Origin: Kordia algicida OT-1
GTDB taxonomy: Bacteria > Bacteroidota > Bacteroidia > Flavobacteriales > Flavobacteriaceae
Direction of reading: 5' to 3'
NCBI RefSeq assembly: GCF_000154725.1
Contig: NZ_DS544873.1
Coordinates: 2,803,397 to 2,867,396, forward strand
DNA length: 64,000 nt
This document shows positions 16,315 to 24,927 of the stretch, piece after piece. The position numbers and the translations under genes are program-made. The notes beneath the pieces are model-generated. The model was not told the origin of the DNA, did no database searches, and was given only the letters and a program-made list of their open reading frames with translations. Every line of letters starts with the position of its first letter. Position 1 is the first letter of the stretch.

Positions 16315-18321
16315 TTATATTTTCTTTAGCACTACTTTTTCTTTTTCTTTTTCAACCAACATTTTATAGAATTCACGCAATGCGCCGTATTTGTCTGGTG
16401 TAATAACAGATGAATTGATTTCTTTCATCATTACCACACTGATTCCCGTTGGTGTTTTGGAAATGTTGTATGAATATGTTCCTAAATTTCCTGGCATTTT
16501 TACCGCAGTAGCTTCTGGCATGGATTCTACTTCGTAACCTGCTGGCAATTGAATGTTCATCATTATTTTTCGTTTCCACGGATATCCGAAATCTACCGGA
16601 TATACTCTTTCTTCCGCTTTGAAAATATTTTCTGCCGTTCCCATAAAGAATAAAGGTGAGAAGTAAATTTTATCTCCTATCACTTCTGCTTGTGATTCTT
16701 TTGTAAATGAGTACGATTCTAAAACTGGCTTTCCTATTTTCTTTACATTTTTTACACTATGCTCATCAATTTCAATATCTTCAATACTGTTTTCTAGTTT
16801 TTCTAGATAGTCTTCTTTATCAGCTTGTGTATAGATTTCTCTAAAGTTTAATGCGTAATGTGACGTAAGTTGTGTACGTTGTTTTCCAGAAACATCTCCG
16901 TTTTCGTCTAATGCTAAACTTACTGATGTGTTGCGCAAAGCAGCATTTCTTGGCATTAAACTGATTTGGTTCCAACTTCCGTCTTTACGAATCAGCCTTC
17001 CAGACCAGTTGAGTGCGCGCAATGGTAATACGTTTGGTTCTCCATAATAGTTTGTTGCATCTAGTAAGATTACAGCATCTTCTACTTCAATGGCGCAGAT
17101 TACATAGTTGAATCCGTTTAAGGTTGGAAACATTTTTATTCCGTGTCCGCGTGTGCTTAATATGACAGGATTTGCGTTTACACCTGCATGACGTAACATT
17201 GCTGTGAGCATTAAGTTCATATCGGCTACATTTCCTGTACTCTCTTTGTATGCTTTACGAACTCCTAAGTCAGTATATTTCCCATAGTTTCCGTTCCATT
17301 TTATTTTGTTACGAACGTAGTTGTAAATCATTGCCGCTTTTTTCATATCGCCAGAAACTCCAGCTACCAAACCATCAATATCACTTTTAAAGTAAGATGA
17401 TTTTTCAAGTTGTCCACCAAAGGCTTCACTTCTGTAGATTGTTTTTACCACATCATCCCACGATTTTGCTAAGTATTTTGGAATGCTGTTTGGCATTTGT
17501 GTTTGTGCCAATTCAAATTTTACCGCACTGCGATAGTTTTCAATGTTGCTTACAAAACTTTCTTCTTTTAGTGCTGGAATATTTTTTAGATCAAATTTGG
17601 AGATGTTGTATGTAAAGTCAATTTCGTCTCTACTAAAAGTTGTTTTATTAACTGCAAAACCACTTCGCGAACTACCTGTAATTGTAATTTTTCCTGAACG
17701 ACTTGTTTCTTTTGGAGTAAGTCTAAAATATCCTTTGTAATGCTTTTTATACGTAAAATATTCGTGTGCTTCAAATACAACTTCGATATGATTTACAGGA
17801 ATGTCATATTGAAACTGAATTTCGTTGATATTCTGCAAATATGGAGAGATCATTTTGTATTTATATTCTACAATAGAGCCTTCTTTTACATTTGGCATGG
17901 TAATTTTTTCCACATCTATATATTCCGAACGCTTTTCTTTAAAGATTCCATCTTTTCTTAGTTTGGTATCTTTTATTTTTCCGTTTTCTAGATTGTATGT
18001 GTATGCTTTGAGTCCTGCAACTTTTTCGCGCTCGCCATTTCCTTTGTAAAGTGGAATGTAGTGTGTGGCATATTCAAAACCATCTTTGTTATATATTTTG
18101 ATACGCTTGTGCACATTGGTTTCTATTTGAAATCCTTGTCCTTGTATATATCGTGTGGTTAGGTATGTTCTTTCATAGAGTACCGCAGCAGCAGCTTCTG
18201 GATCTTTTGGATGTTGTTTTTCTTCTAAAGCTTCTTTTGGAATGTCTCCGAATTTCACTTCTTGCGCATGGATTGTCATAAAACATACCAATGCAAAAGC
18301 AAATAGTATATATTTTTTCAT
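16315..18321 (-). CDS. exported DUF3857 protein with inactive-looking transglutaminase-like domain
   Basis: 668 residues: signal peptide (ending TIHAQ, about 19), DUF3857 region about 50-270, transglutaminase-like core about 300-450, C-terminal DUF2569/DUF3858-like beta region. In the paralogue just downstream the core reads GYGDCKGLTNYMMALLQ with the catalytic Cys; here the aligned stretch is STGNVADMNLMLTAMLR, so the cysteine is missing, although the His-containing TRGHG and the Asp in LLDATNYYG remain. It is probably a structural or binding module. Paired with 18354-20261 (32-base gap), likely one operon of periplasmic or surface proteins. Function unknown. Confidence 0.82.
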   Translation of the reverse strand: MKKYILFAFALVCFMTIHAQEVKFGDIPKEALEEKQHPKDPEAAAAVLYERTYLTTRYIQGQGFQIETNVHKRIKIYNKDGFEYATHYIPLYKGNGEREKVAGLKAYTYNLENGKIKDTKLRKDGIFKEKRSEYIDVEKITMPNVKEGSIVEYKYKMISPYLQNINEIQFQYDIPVNHIEVVFEAHEYFTYKKHYKGYFRLTPKETSRSGKITITGSSRSGFAVNKTTFSRDEIDFTYNISKFDLKNIPALKEESFVSNIENYRSAVKFELAQTQMPNSIPKYLAKSWDDVVKTIYRSEAFGGQLEKSSYFKSDIDGLVAGVSGDMKKAAMIYNYVRNKIKWNGNYGKYTDLGVRKAYKESTGNVADMNLMLTAMLRHAGVNANPVILSTRGHGIKMFPTLNGFNYVICAIEVEDAVILLDATNYYGEPNVLPLRALNWSGRLIRKDGSWNQISLMPRNAALRNTSVSLALDENGDVSGKQRTQLTSHYALNFREIYTQADKEDYLEKLENSIEDIEIDEHSVKNVKKIGKPVLESYSFTKESQAEVIGDKIYFSPLFFMGTAENIFKAEERVYPVDFGYPWKRKIMMNIQLPAGYEVESMPEATAVKMPGNLGTYSYNISKTPTGISVVMMKEINSSVITPDKYGALREFYKMLVEKEKEKVVLKKI

Positions 18322-18353
18322 ATGAGTGTAATTGTTATTATTATGTTAGGTGT

Positions 18354-20261
18354 TTATTTTTTGACTAATACAATTTTAGAGCTGTCGTATTTGACTATTT
18401 TTTTGATAAATTTTCGATAGTTTTTATAGTCTTCTTTTGGATACAAACCATCTTTTATTTTAATGGTTCTTTGGTATTGTAGGGTTTGATCGCCCTTTTT
18501 TGTAATGGTAAATGTATAGCTTCCAAATTTGGTATCGTAGGTGACATTGTTAGGAATTGCTTCGATGGCAAAACCTGCTGGTAGTTTGATTTCGTAATCA
18601 TCCGTATCATAATAACCACGCTGAATTTCTAGCGGGAATTTACGATTTCGGTAACGATCAGGAATACTGGTACTTCTGTTGAATGCGTTTGGCGCAAATA
18701 ACATACGATCGCCCGTAATAACTCCGTATGCATCTGCATTAAATTTTATTTTTTCAGTAAATGTGATGTTTTCTTTGTCGTTTTCAAGCTTGATTTCGTC
18801 AATGTTTACATTGTTAACTGTTTGAAAGTATTTTTTGTAACGTTTGTCTTTTTCTACATCAGACCAATCTGCTAAGTAATAGCGTCTATCATATTGAATT
18901 CCTTGTGTTTTGATCGTAACATTTGCATTGATGTTTCCGTTAGCATCTAAAGTGTAAGAACCTGTAGTTTCTTGTAAGTTTTCGTCAGTAGTATATTTTT
19001 TTGTATGCTTTATTTTTCCACCTTCAGGAGTAATAACCAACACGTTTCTATCGTCTGTAAAGTCGCCAATATGACCAAAAGGTACTTTTTGACTTGTACA
19101 TTCTAACCAGATATCTTCACCATCATTCGGAATGTTTAGAATGACGTGATTTCCTTGTGCTAGCGAAGCAAAATCATCATAAAAACCAACGATTTCATTT
19201 CCTGCTTCTACATGTGTGTAATAAGATTCTACTCCTGCAATTTGCAAAAGTGCCATCATGTAGTTCGTGAGTCCTTTACAATCGCCATAACCAACTTTGT
19301 CTACTTCATTTGCTGGAATTGGCTGAAAACCTCCAATACCTACTTGCACACTGATGTAGCGCGTTTTGTTTTGCATAAATTCGTAGATAATTTTGGCTTT
19401 TTCACGATCGGAAGTAATTCCTGCAACCATACTTTCAATTTTAGCTTTTGTTGCTGCATCAACCGTAGCACGACCTGTTAACAAATTGTGATACATCCAC
19501 GAGCCAAATTCTTCCCAATTGTTGATTTCGCCTGTAACGCCATCATAGTTAAATTTGTTTAGCGCAAAGAATACTTTTGGTTCTATTTCAGCATCTGACG
19601 GACTTAACGCTTCAGGCTTTATTCCAGGAACATCTTCTAAAATATAGCTCAATGAGCCTTCTTTTTCATCTTTAATGACACCAAATTTTTCTAGATTGAG
19701 TTCTTTTTTGTGTAATGTAAATGCTAATGGATAAGTGATTTTGTAACGACTTTTTTGAATTCCAACATAGTAATTCACAGGATTGAAACTTGGTAAATTT
19801 GCTGTGTTTTCTGTTTGAACTTCACTCGTAAATACTGCCGTGAAAGGATATTCTATCGGTGTATAGTCCATATATTTTACACGCGAATCTGAATACATGG
19901 TTCCGCCATCAACGGCACTGACATCTTCAAAATCTCGCTCTCGGACTTTTTTAATTTGCTTTCCGTATTTGTCATAGATTCTAACTTCTGCATTTTTGAC
20001 ACGAATGTTATTGTCGTACCAAACGACAGCACCAATTTTATTGATTCCGTTTTCGTTTAAGACCGTAACGACACGTTTTTGAGAAATTTCTAAATCGTTG
20101 ACGGCTTTTACATTTACAATTGTTTCGCTTAGTCGAACAACTGCATTTGCGTTTTTTTTAAGTGTTGGTGGAAGTGTTAAATAACTTGTGAGATCGTCTT
20201 GCGCTTTTACTCCAAAAGATGTGAGTAAAAAAACAGCAATCGCGACTAATTTTATGCGCAT
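18354..20261 (-). CDS. exported DUF3857 / transglutaminase-like protein
   Basis: 635 residues with signal peptide (ending GVKAQ, residue 21), N-terminal DUF3857 (about 50-240), transglutaminase core (about 270-400) with the Cys in VGYGDCKGLTNYMMALLQ, His in THVEAGNEIVG region or QGNHVIL, and Asp further on, then a C-terminal beta domain ending IVLVKK. Unlike its upstream neighbour's paralogue it keeps the catalytic cysteine, so it could be an active peptidase or cross-linking enzyme in the cell envelope. The substrate is not known for this family. Confidence 0.85.
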   Translation of the reverse strand: MRIKLVAIAVFLLTSFGVKAQDDLTSYLTLPPTLKKNANAVVRLSETIVNVKAVNDLEISQKRVVTVLNENGINKIGAVVWYDNNIRVKNAEVRIYDKYGKQIKKVRERDFEDVSAVDGGTMYSDSRVKYMDYTPIEYPFTAVFTSEVQTENTANLPSFNPVNYYVGIQKSRYKITYPLAFTLHKKELNLEKFGVIKDEKEGSLSYILEDVPGIKPEALSPSDAEIEPKVFFALNKFNYDGVTGEINNWEEFGSWMYHNLLTGRATVDAATKAKIESMVAGITSDREKAKIIYEFMQNKTRYISVQVGIGGFQPIPANEVDKVGYGDCKGLTNYMMALLQIAGVESYYTHVEAGNEIVGFYDDFASLAQGNHVILNIPNDGEDIWLECTSQKVPFGHIGDFTDDRNVLVITPEGGKIKHTKKYTTDENLQETTGSYTLDANGNINANVTIKTQGIQYDRRYYLADWSDVEKDKRYKKYFQTVNNVNIDEIKLENDKENITFTEKIKFNADAYGVITGDRMLFAPNAFNRSTSIPDRYRNRKFPLEIQRGYYDTDDYEIKLPAGFAIEAIPNNVTYDTKFGSYTFTITKKGDQTLQYQRTIKIKDGLYPKEDYKNYRKFIKKIVKYDSSKIVLVKK

Positions 20262-20373
20262 ACTTTGTGTGTGTTTTTTATATTCGGGGGGAATATGCTA
20301 CGAATATACTAAAAGTAATTTATTCGCAAAGAAGAAAGTTAATAAGCGTAATGTAAAGTTAATAAACGTCGTA

Positions 20374-20826
20374 TTATTCTTTATTTTTACTATCGATGAT
20401 AATCGTTACGGGACCATCATTGAGTAACGCTACTTTCATATCGGCTCCAAAAATGCCCGTTTGCACCTTTTTTTGAATATCCTTTTCAAGTTGTGCCACA
20501 AATGCTTCGTACAACGGAATGGAAATTTCTGGCTTTGCTGCTTTGATGTAACTTGGTCGATTTCCTTTTTTGGTACTTGCGTGCAACGTAAATTGACTTA
20601 CGACAATTACCTCTCCGTTTGTGTCGATTAAGGAAGTATTCATCACACCGTTTTCATCATTGAAGATGCGAAGTTTGGAAATTTTGGCTGACAACCAAAC
20701 GATGTCTTCGTGTGTGTCTTCGTGTTCAATTCCAAGAAGAATAAGCAAACCATGACCAATATTGGCTACTTTTTCTTGATTGACTGTAACGCTTGCTTCT
20801 GAGACTCTTTGAATGACTGCTTTCAT
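20374..20826 (-). CDS. dtd: D-aminoacyl-tRNA deacylase
   Basis: Hydrolyses D-amino acids (and glycine mischarged on tRNA-Ala) from tRNA. 150 residues with the family start [15 protein letters not shown], the SQFTLHA motif followed by KKGNRPSY (about 78-94), and [19 protein letters not shown] near the C-terminus, which holds the Gly-cisPro partner of the active site. Lies 5 bases downstream of rsgA and is probably co-transcribed with it. Confidence 0.96.
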   Translation of the reverse strand: MKAVIQRVSEASVTVNQEKVANIGHGLLILLGIEHEDTHEDIVWLSAKISKLRIFNDENGVMNTSLIDTNGEVIVVSQFTLHASTKKGNRPSYIKAAKPEISIPLYEAFVAQLEKDIQKKVQTGIFGADMKVALLNDGPVTIIIDSKNKE

Positions 20827-20831
20827 GTAAT

Positions 20832-21785
20832 TTACTGATCTTTGAATTCGTCAACGCGGTAACTATTTTCGTCACCTTCTATGATTTGCAGGTAACTTTT
20901 GTAGCGCGACCAAGCGATTTCGCCTTCTTCTACTGCGTCTTTGATGGCACATTTTGGTTCTTCAATGTGAATACAATTATTGAATTTACATTCGTTCTTA
21001 AGCGCGAAAAATTCTGGGAAATAATCACCTACTTCTTCCTTTTCCATGTCTACAATTCCAAAACCTTTGATGCCTGGCGTATCAATGATTTTTGCACCAA
21101 ACTTTAAATCGAACATTTCGGCAAAAGTGGTTGTGTGTTGCCCTTGTTTGTGTTGCTCTGAGATTTCTTTGGTTTTTAGGTTTAATTCGGGTGCGATTGC
21201 GTTGACTAAGGTAGATTTCCCAACACCAGAATGCCCTGCAAACATGCTTACTGTGCCTTTCATTCGTTCTTTAATGGCGTCTACATTTTTTTGCTCTTTG
21301 GCAGATATTTCAATACACTCATAGCCGATGTTTTCGTATATATCTTTGAGATACATGACTTCAGCTCTGCGTTCAATTTCAGTATAGGAATCAATTTTAT
21401 TAAATGCTAATACGCACGGAATCGAATAGGCTTCTGCGGTAACTAGAAAACGATCTATAAAGCTTGGAAACGTTGGCGGATTGTCGATCGTTATTAGTAA
21501 AAAAACCTGATCGATATTTGCCGCGATGATATGTGTTTGTTTGGAAAGGTTGACCGATTTTCGAATAATGTAGTTTTTACGATCAAAGATCTCATCAATA
21601 ATTCCTGTTTCTACGTCATTGTTTGTTTCGAGCGTGAAGTTTACTTTGTCACCAACCGCAATAGGATTGGTACTTTTAATGCCTTTAAGCCTGAACTTTC
21701 CTTTAATTCTACATTCATATTCTTTTCCTTCTTCGGTTTTCACCAAATACCAACTTCCCGTAGATTTATAAACAGTTCCTATCAT
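20832..21785 (-). CDS. rsgA: ribosome small-subunit maturation GTPase RsgA
   Basis: Late 30S assembly GTPase. I start at ATG 21785 ([11 protein letters not shown], 317 residues); the longer frame begins with TTG at 21800. N-terminal OB fold, then circularly permuted GTPase motifs in the order G4 (LAFNKID), G1 (GHSGVGKST), G3 (DTPGIKGFG), and a C-terminal zinc knuckle with Cys-Cys-His-Cys ([15 protein letters not shown]). A short leader ends in CTTTGCAGGAATG, like the polyprenyl synthase and rlmN leaders. First gene of the rsgA-dtd pair. Confidence 0.95.
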   Translation of the reverse strand: MIGTVYKSTGSWYLVKTEEGKEYECRIKGKFRLKGIKSTNPIAVGDKVNFTLETNNDVETGIIDEIFDRKNYIIRKSVNLSKQTHIIAANIDQVFLLITIDNPPTFPSFIDRFLVTAEAYSIPCVLAFNKIDSYTEIERRAEVMYLKDIYENIGYECIEISAKEQKNVDAIKERMKGTVSMFAGHSGVGKSTLVNAIAPELNLKTKEISEQHKQGQHTTTFAEMFDLKFGAKIIDTPGIKGFGIVDMEKEEVGDYFPEFFALKNECKFNNCIHIEEPKCAIKDAVEEGEIAWSRYKSYLQIIEGDENSYRVDEFKDQ

Positions 21786-21899
21786 TCCTGCAAAGATCAA
21801 GATTATTCTTAAAATAACAAAAGGTTATGTGACAGCTTTTTAACGAATATGCGATTCTTTGTAAATCTCTCATTTTTTTGAATTATAAAAATTATTTTA

Positions 21900-21979
21900 T
21901 CTCGTTTTTATAAACCATCAGCAACCTATTTACCTATAAAACAACAATTTACCGCTCGTTTATAAACCGTCAATGGTGT
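21900..21979 (+). promoter_or_regulatory. direct repeats upstream of the 22 kb peptide gene
   Basis: Two direct copies of CTCGTTT(TT)ATAAACCRTCA, starting at 21901 and 21955 and so about 54 bases apart, 70-140 bases before the peptide start. The ACCRTCANYR part resembles a LytTR-type half site, but that is only suggestive. Confidence 0.4.
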
Positions 21980-22045
21980 TTCTTTTTTAGTCAAGCTAAT
22001 CTTTGTTGCTTTGAGTTATTAATAAATTTAAAAACTATAACTATT

Positions 22046-22243
22046 ATGAAAAAACTACAGTTAAAAAATCTACAATTAAACAAAAAATCTATTGCTGAAT
22101 TTAACACCTCAGCTTTAAAAGGAGGCCTTTCGGGTTGGGCATGTGAAAACCCTAGTGAACAACCTTCAGAAGAAAATCCAATGGATAGTTGGTACCGTTC
22201 CATCTGTATTGGATGTGAGGAAAGCAACGGAATTCTTTGCTAG
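22046..22243 (+). CDS. GG-leader natural product precursor peptide
   Basis: 65 residues. N-terminal 27 residues are the Bacteroidota leader type (MKKLQLKNLQLNKKSIAEFN then LKGG), cut expected after GG at 26-27. The 38-residue core LSGWACENPSEQP... has four cysteines (ACE, SICIGC, and the final ILC), Trp and Ser residues. Leaders of this type belong to class I lanthipeptide-like and GG-cleaved peptide families; processing would need a bifunctional ABC transporter/peptidase that is not in this window. Followed by a strong terminator and faces another precursor gene. Confidence 0.72.
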   Translation: MKKLQLKNLQLNKKSIAEFNTSALKGGLSGWACENPSEQPSEENPMDSWYRSICIGCEESNGILC

Positions 22244-22260
22244 AAATTTTTAGTCATAAA

Positions 22261-22286
22261 AAAAGCGCGCCAGTTGGCGCGCTTTT
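22261..22286. terminator. bidirectional terminator between two convergent peptide genes
   Basis: AAAAGCGCGCCAGTTGGCGC and complement: a GC-rich perfect stem GCGCGCC/GGCGCGC flanked by A-run and T-run, only 10 bases before the end of the minus-strand peptide gene. Confidence 0.9.
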
Positions 22287-22295
22287 AATTAGTAC

Positions 22296-22499
22296 TCAGC
22301 AAAAACGACTCACGCAGCGAGCGGTTGCATTTTCCTTACACGGACTGTAACAAGAAACCATCGTCCGCGGAGGATTACAAGCATTATAATCTGATCCCGA
22401 GGCTAAACCTCCTACGGCACTAACTACATTGTAATAGTTTAGCTTAGCTACTTTACTTTTTGTCATACTAAATCTAGCAATTGACTTCTCTTTTTTCAT
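22296..22499 (-). CDS. short Cys-rich peptide with leader-like N-terminus and Gly-Gly
   Basis: 67 residues. N-terminal MKKEKSIARFSMTKSKVAKLN resembles the GG-leader peptides; a possible cut is after VGG at 30-31. The 36-residue remainder has five cysteines (ACNPP, SCYSPC, RCVSRFC). It is convergent with the peptide gene at 22046, sharing one terminator. It differs from the others in a longer leader and a more arginine-rich core. Upstream lies ACTACATAGT, similar but not identical to the TACT..AGTA element of the array. Precursor role is inferred. Confidence 0.62.
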   Translation of the reverse strand: MKKEKSIARFSMTKSKVAKLNYYNVVSAVGGLASGSDYNACNPPRTMVSCYSPCKENATARCVSRFC

Positions 22500-22565
22500 A
22501 ATATAATGGTTTTAATGTTATACTATGTAGTTACAAAAATCTAGCCAATGTTACCCAATTTAGCA

Positions 22566-23648
22566 TTAATTATTAATAATTTTCTTTTGGTGATTGATTG
22601 ATTCTTGGTGAATTGCCTTAAAGATGCGTAATACAAATTCTTCACTAAGTTGATTTTGTTCTCCTTCAAGAATCATTTTTCCAAGAATTTCATTCCAACG
22701 TCTTGTTTGTAAAATGGCAACGTTTTTATCTTTTTTCAAGACTCCAATTTTATCAGCTACTTTCATACGTTTTCCTAACATTTCGATCAATTGATGATCT
22801 ATGACATCAATTTGTGTACGTAATGTGTTGAGTGCATTTCTATAGTCTGCTTCGGTATCTGTTGCCTTTCTAATTTTTAAATCTTCCATGATTTCCACCA
22901 ATCGCTTTGGCGTAATTTGTTGTTTGGCATCACTCCAAGCATTATCAGGATCGTAATGTGTTTCTACCATTAAACCGTCATAATTTAAGTCTAATGCCGT
23001 TTGACAGATATCAAAAATGATGTCTCTACGTCCTGCAATGTGTGACGGATCGAGAATTAATGGCAAATCTGGAAAACGATTTTGTAATTCAATTGGAATT
23101 TGCCATTCTGGATTGTTTCGGTAACGTGTTTTTTCGTAGGTTGAAAATCCTCTGTGAATCACACCCAATTTTGCAATGTTTGCAGCATGTAAGCGTTCTA
23201 CAGCACCAAGCCATAATGGTAAATCTGGATTTACAGGATTTTTTACCAAGACGATTTTGTCGGTTCCGTTTAACGCATCTGCAATTTCCTGAACGATGAA
23301 TGGACTTACTGTGGATCGTGCACCAATCCATAATACATCAATATCGTGTTCTAAGGCTAAACGTACGTGTGTGGCATTGGCAACTTCAGTTGCCGTCATC
23401 ATTCCTGTTTCTTCTTTGGCTTTTTGCAACCATTTGAGTCCGAGTGCGCCAACACCTTCAAAGTTTCCTGGACGTGTACGCGGTTTCCATATTCCTGCAC
23501 GAAGTACAGTTGCATCTGTGTCTTTGAGTTCGTGTGCAATTTTTAGTACTTGATCTTCTGTTTCTGCACTGCAAGGTCCTGCAATGACAAGTGGATGTTC
23601 TAACCCGAAGGCATTTAGCCAGTTTCCTAGTTCTTTTTTATTTTCCAT
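22566..23648 (-). CDS. bifunctional DAHP synthase / chorismate mutase
   Basis: First step of the shikimate pathway joined to chorismate mutase. N-terminal DAHP synthase of the KDSA-like type about 1-255 (PLVIAGPCSAETEDQ, RAGIWKPRTRPGNFEGVG, LVKNPVNPDLPLWLGAVERL, LILDPSHIAGRRD), C-terminal AroQ chorismate mutase about 268-350 (NALNTLRTQIDVIDHQLIEMLGKRMKVADKIG). Fusions of this order are usual in Bacteroidota, where the mutase domain can provide feedback sensing. It is the last gene of the aromatic cluster but separated from tyrA by a 426-base repeat-rich gap. Confidence 0.93.
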   Translation of the reverse strand: MENKKELGNWLNAFGLEHPLVIAGPCSAETEDQVLKIAHELKDTDATVLRAGIWKPRTRPGNFEGVGALGLKWLQKAKEETGMMTATEVANATHVRLALEHDIDVLWIGARSTVSPFIVQEIADALNGTDKIVLVKNPVNPDLPLWLGAVERLHAANIAKLGVIHRGFSTYEKTRYRNNPEWQIPIELQNRFPDLPLILDPSHIAGRRDIIFDICQTALDLNYDGLMVETHYDPDNAWSDAKQQITPKRLVEIMEDLKIRKATDTEADYRNALNTLRTQIDVIDHQLIEMLGKRMKVADKIGVLKKDKNVAILQTRRWNEILGKMILEGEQNQLSEEFVLRIFKAIHQESINHQKKIINN

Positions 23649-23965
23649 GATTTATTTTTTGTTATTCGTTATTCGCTGTTTGATGTGTGTTATTGGTTTA
23701 CGCTGAGCCTGTCGAAGCGTTATTCGTTATTCGTTATTCGTTATTCGTTATTCGTAAAATGTTTACACTTCTTTTTAAATCAAAACGTAAGCTCATAAAC
23801 TTATCAACTTTTTAAACTTCTTTTATTTTGTTTATCGTTATTTGTTATCTGTTATTTAACTTGATTATCGACACGAGTTCGGAAACTCACGCTAGCATTT
23901 GTTGTTTCCCAGTTTCTTAGGAAGTTCCGCGTTTACTTCCACTCCGCTCAGTAATCTTTGATGTG
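23649..23965. other. repeat-rich intergenic region
   Basis: Gap between tyrA and the DAHP synthase. Holds GTTATTC heptamer repeats (2 copies at 23661, 5 copies at 23719-23753), a CGCTGAGCCTGTCGAAGCG palindrome at 23701-23719, and further GAGCGGAGT-type dispersed pieces. No gene seen. Confidence 0.6.
23719..23753 (+). repeat. heptanucleotide tandem repeat (GTTATTC)5
   Basis: Five perfect head-to-tail copies of GTTATTC; two more at 23661-23674. Related arrays at 28804-28859. Confidence 0.9.
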
Positions 23966-24070
23966 CGTTAAGGATTGAGGCATTTTGACTGCGCTCAGCG
24001 CAGGCTGTGTTGGAGCTCCTCGTAGAGAGCGACTGCCGAAAGCCTGACCCGTTAGGGAAACGCCCAAATT
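23966..24070. repeat. dispersed flavobacterial repeat, copy 1
   Basis: Begins GTTAAGGATTGAGGCATTTT and ends AGCCTGACCCGTTAGGGAAA followed by CGCCCAAATT. Same ends as the copy at 38873-38952; inverted related piece at 34736-34780. Here a TGACTGCGCTCAGCGCAGG palindrome sits inside. Confidence 0.7.
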
Positions 24071-24074
24071 GTTT

Positions 24075-24923
24075 TTATTTTATTCCGTTTAATATTTTTT
24101 TTATGTGATTTGTGTTTTCCATTTCTTCATAGATTCCTTCAAAATTGTCTTGCAACATCAGGGTTTTGAATTCCTGTAAGTTGGCAATGTATTCGTCGAG
24201 CGTTTCAATGACATTGGTTTTGTTTTGCTCAAATATTGGTGTCCACATCGCTGGCGAACTTTTTGCCAAACGTACTGTAGACGCAAATCCGCTTCCTGCT
24301 AAATCGAATATATCGCGTTCGTTTTTTTCTTTTTCAATGACCGTTTTTCCTAGCATAAACGAGCTTATGTGTGACAAATGCGATACATAGGCAATGTGTT
24401 TGTCGTGCGATTTTGGGTCCATATATCGAATGCGCATGCCTAAGTTTTTGAACAATTCCAACGCTTTTTCTTGCAAGGTAAACGCCGTTTTTTCTACTTC
24501 GCAAATGATGTTTGTTTTCCCTTGAAATAGTCCTCTGATGGCTGCCGATGGTCCTGAAAATTCTGTTCCTGCAATTGGATGCGCTGCCAAAAAATTTCTG
24601 CGTTTTGGATGCGTTGCAATGCTTTCGCAGATTTTTTCTTTGGTTGAACCTGCATCGATCACCAATGTATTGTCGTTAATTGTCGCTAAAACTTCCGAAA
24701 TAACATCAATAGAGACATGTACGGGAATTGTGATGATGACAATATCTGCATTTTGCACTTCTGAGCGTGTTGCTTTTTGATGTATGAGCTGTCTTTGCAG
24801 TGCTTCTTCCAAGTGTGCATCGTTTATATCAATACCATAGATGGTTGCTTCAGGATAATGTTCCTGAATGTCTAGTGACATGCTTCCGCCAATGAGTCCG
24901 ATTCCGATGATGTATACGTTCAT
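24075..24923 (-). CDS. tyrA: prephenate dehydrogenase
   Basis: Oxidative decarboxylation of prephenate to 4-hydroxyphenylpyruvate for tyrosine. N-terminal Rossmann fold (VYIIGIGLIGGSMSLDI, 3-19), NAD-binding and substrate motifs (VIDAGSTKEKI, AAHPIAGTEFSGP about 108-120), and the helical dimer domain with HIAYVSHLSHISSF. 282 residues: a stand-alone dehydrogenase without mutase or ACT parts. Starts 4 bases after the aminotransferase stop, so it is in the same operon. Confidence 0.92.
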   Translation of the reverse strand: MNVYIIGIGLIGGSMSLDIQEHYPEATIYGIDINDAHLEEALQRQLIHQKATRSEVQNADIVIITIPVHVSIDVISEVLATINDNTLVIDAGSTKEKICESIATHPKRRNFLAAHPIAGTEFSGPSAAIRGLFQGKTNIICEVEKTAFTLQEKALELFKNLGMRIRYMDPKSHDKHIAYVSHLSHISSFMLGKTVIEKEKNERDIFDLAGSGFASTVRLAKSSPAMWTPIFEQNKTNVIETLDEYIANLQEFKTLMLQDNFEGIYEEMENTNHIKKILNGIK

Positions 24924-24927
24924 TTTG

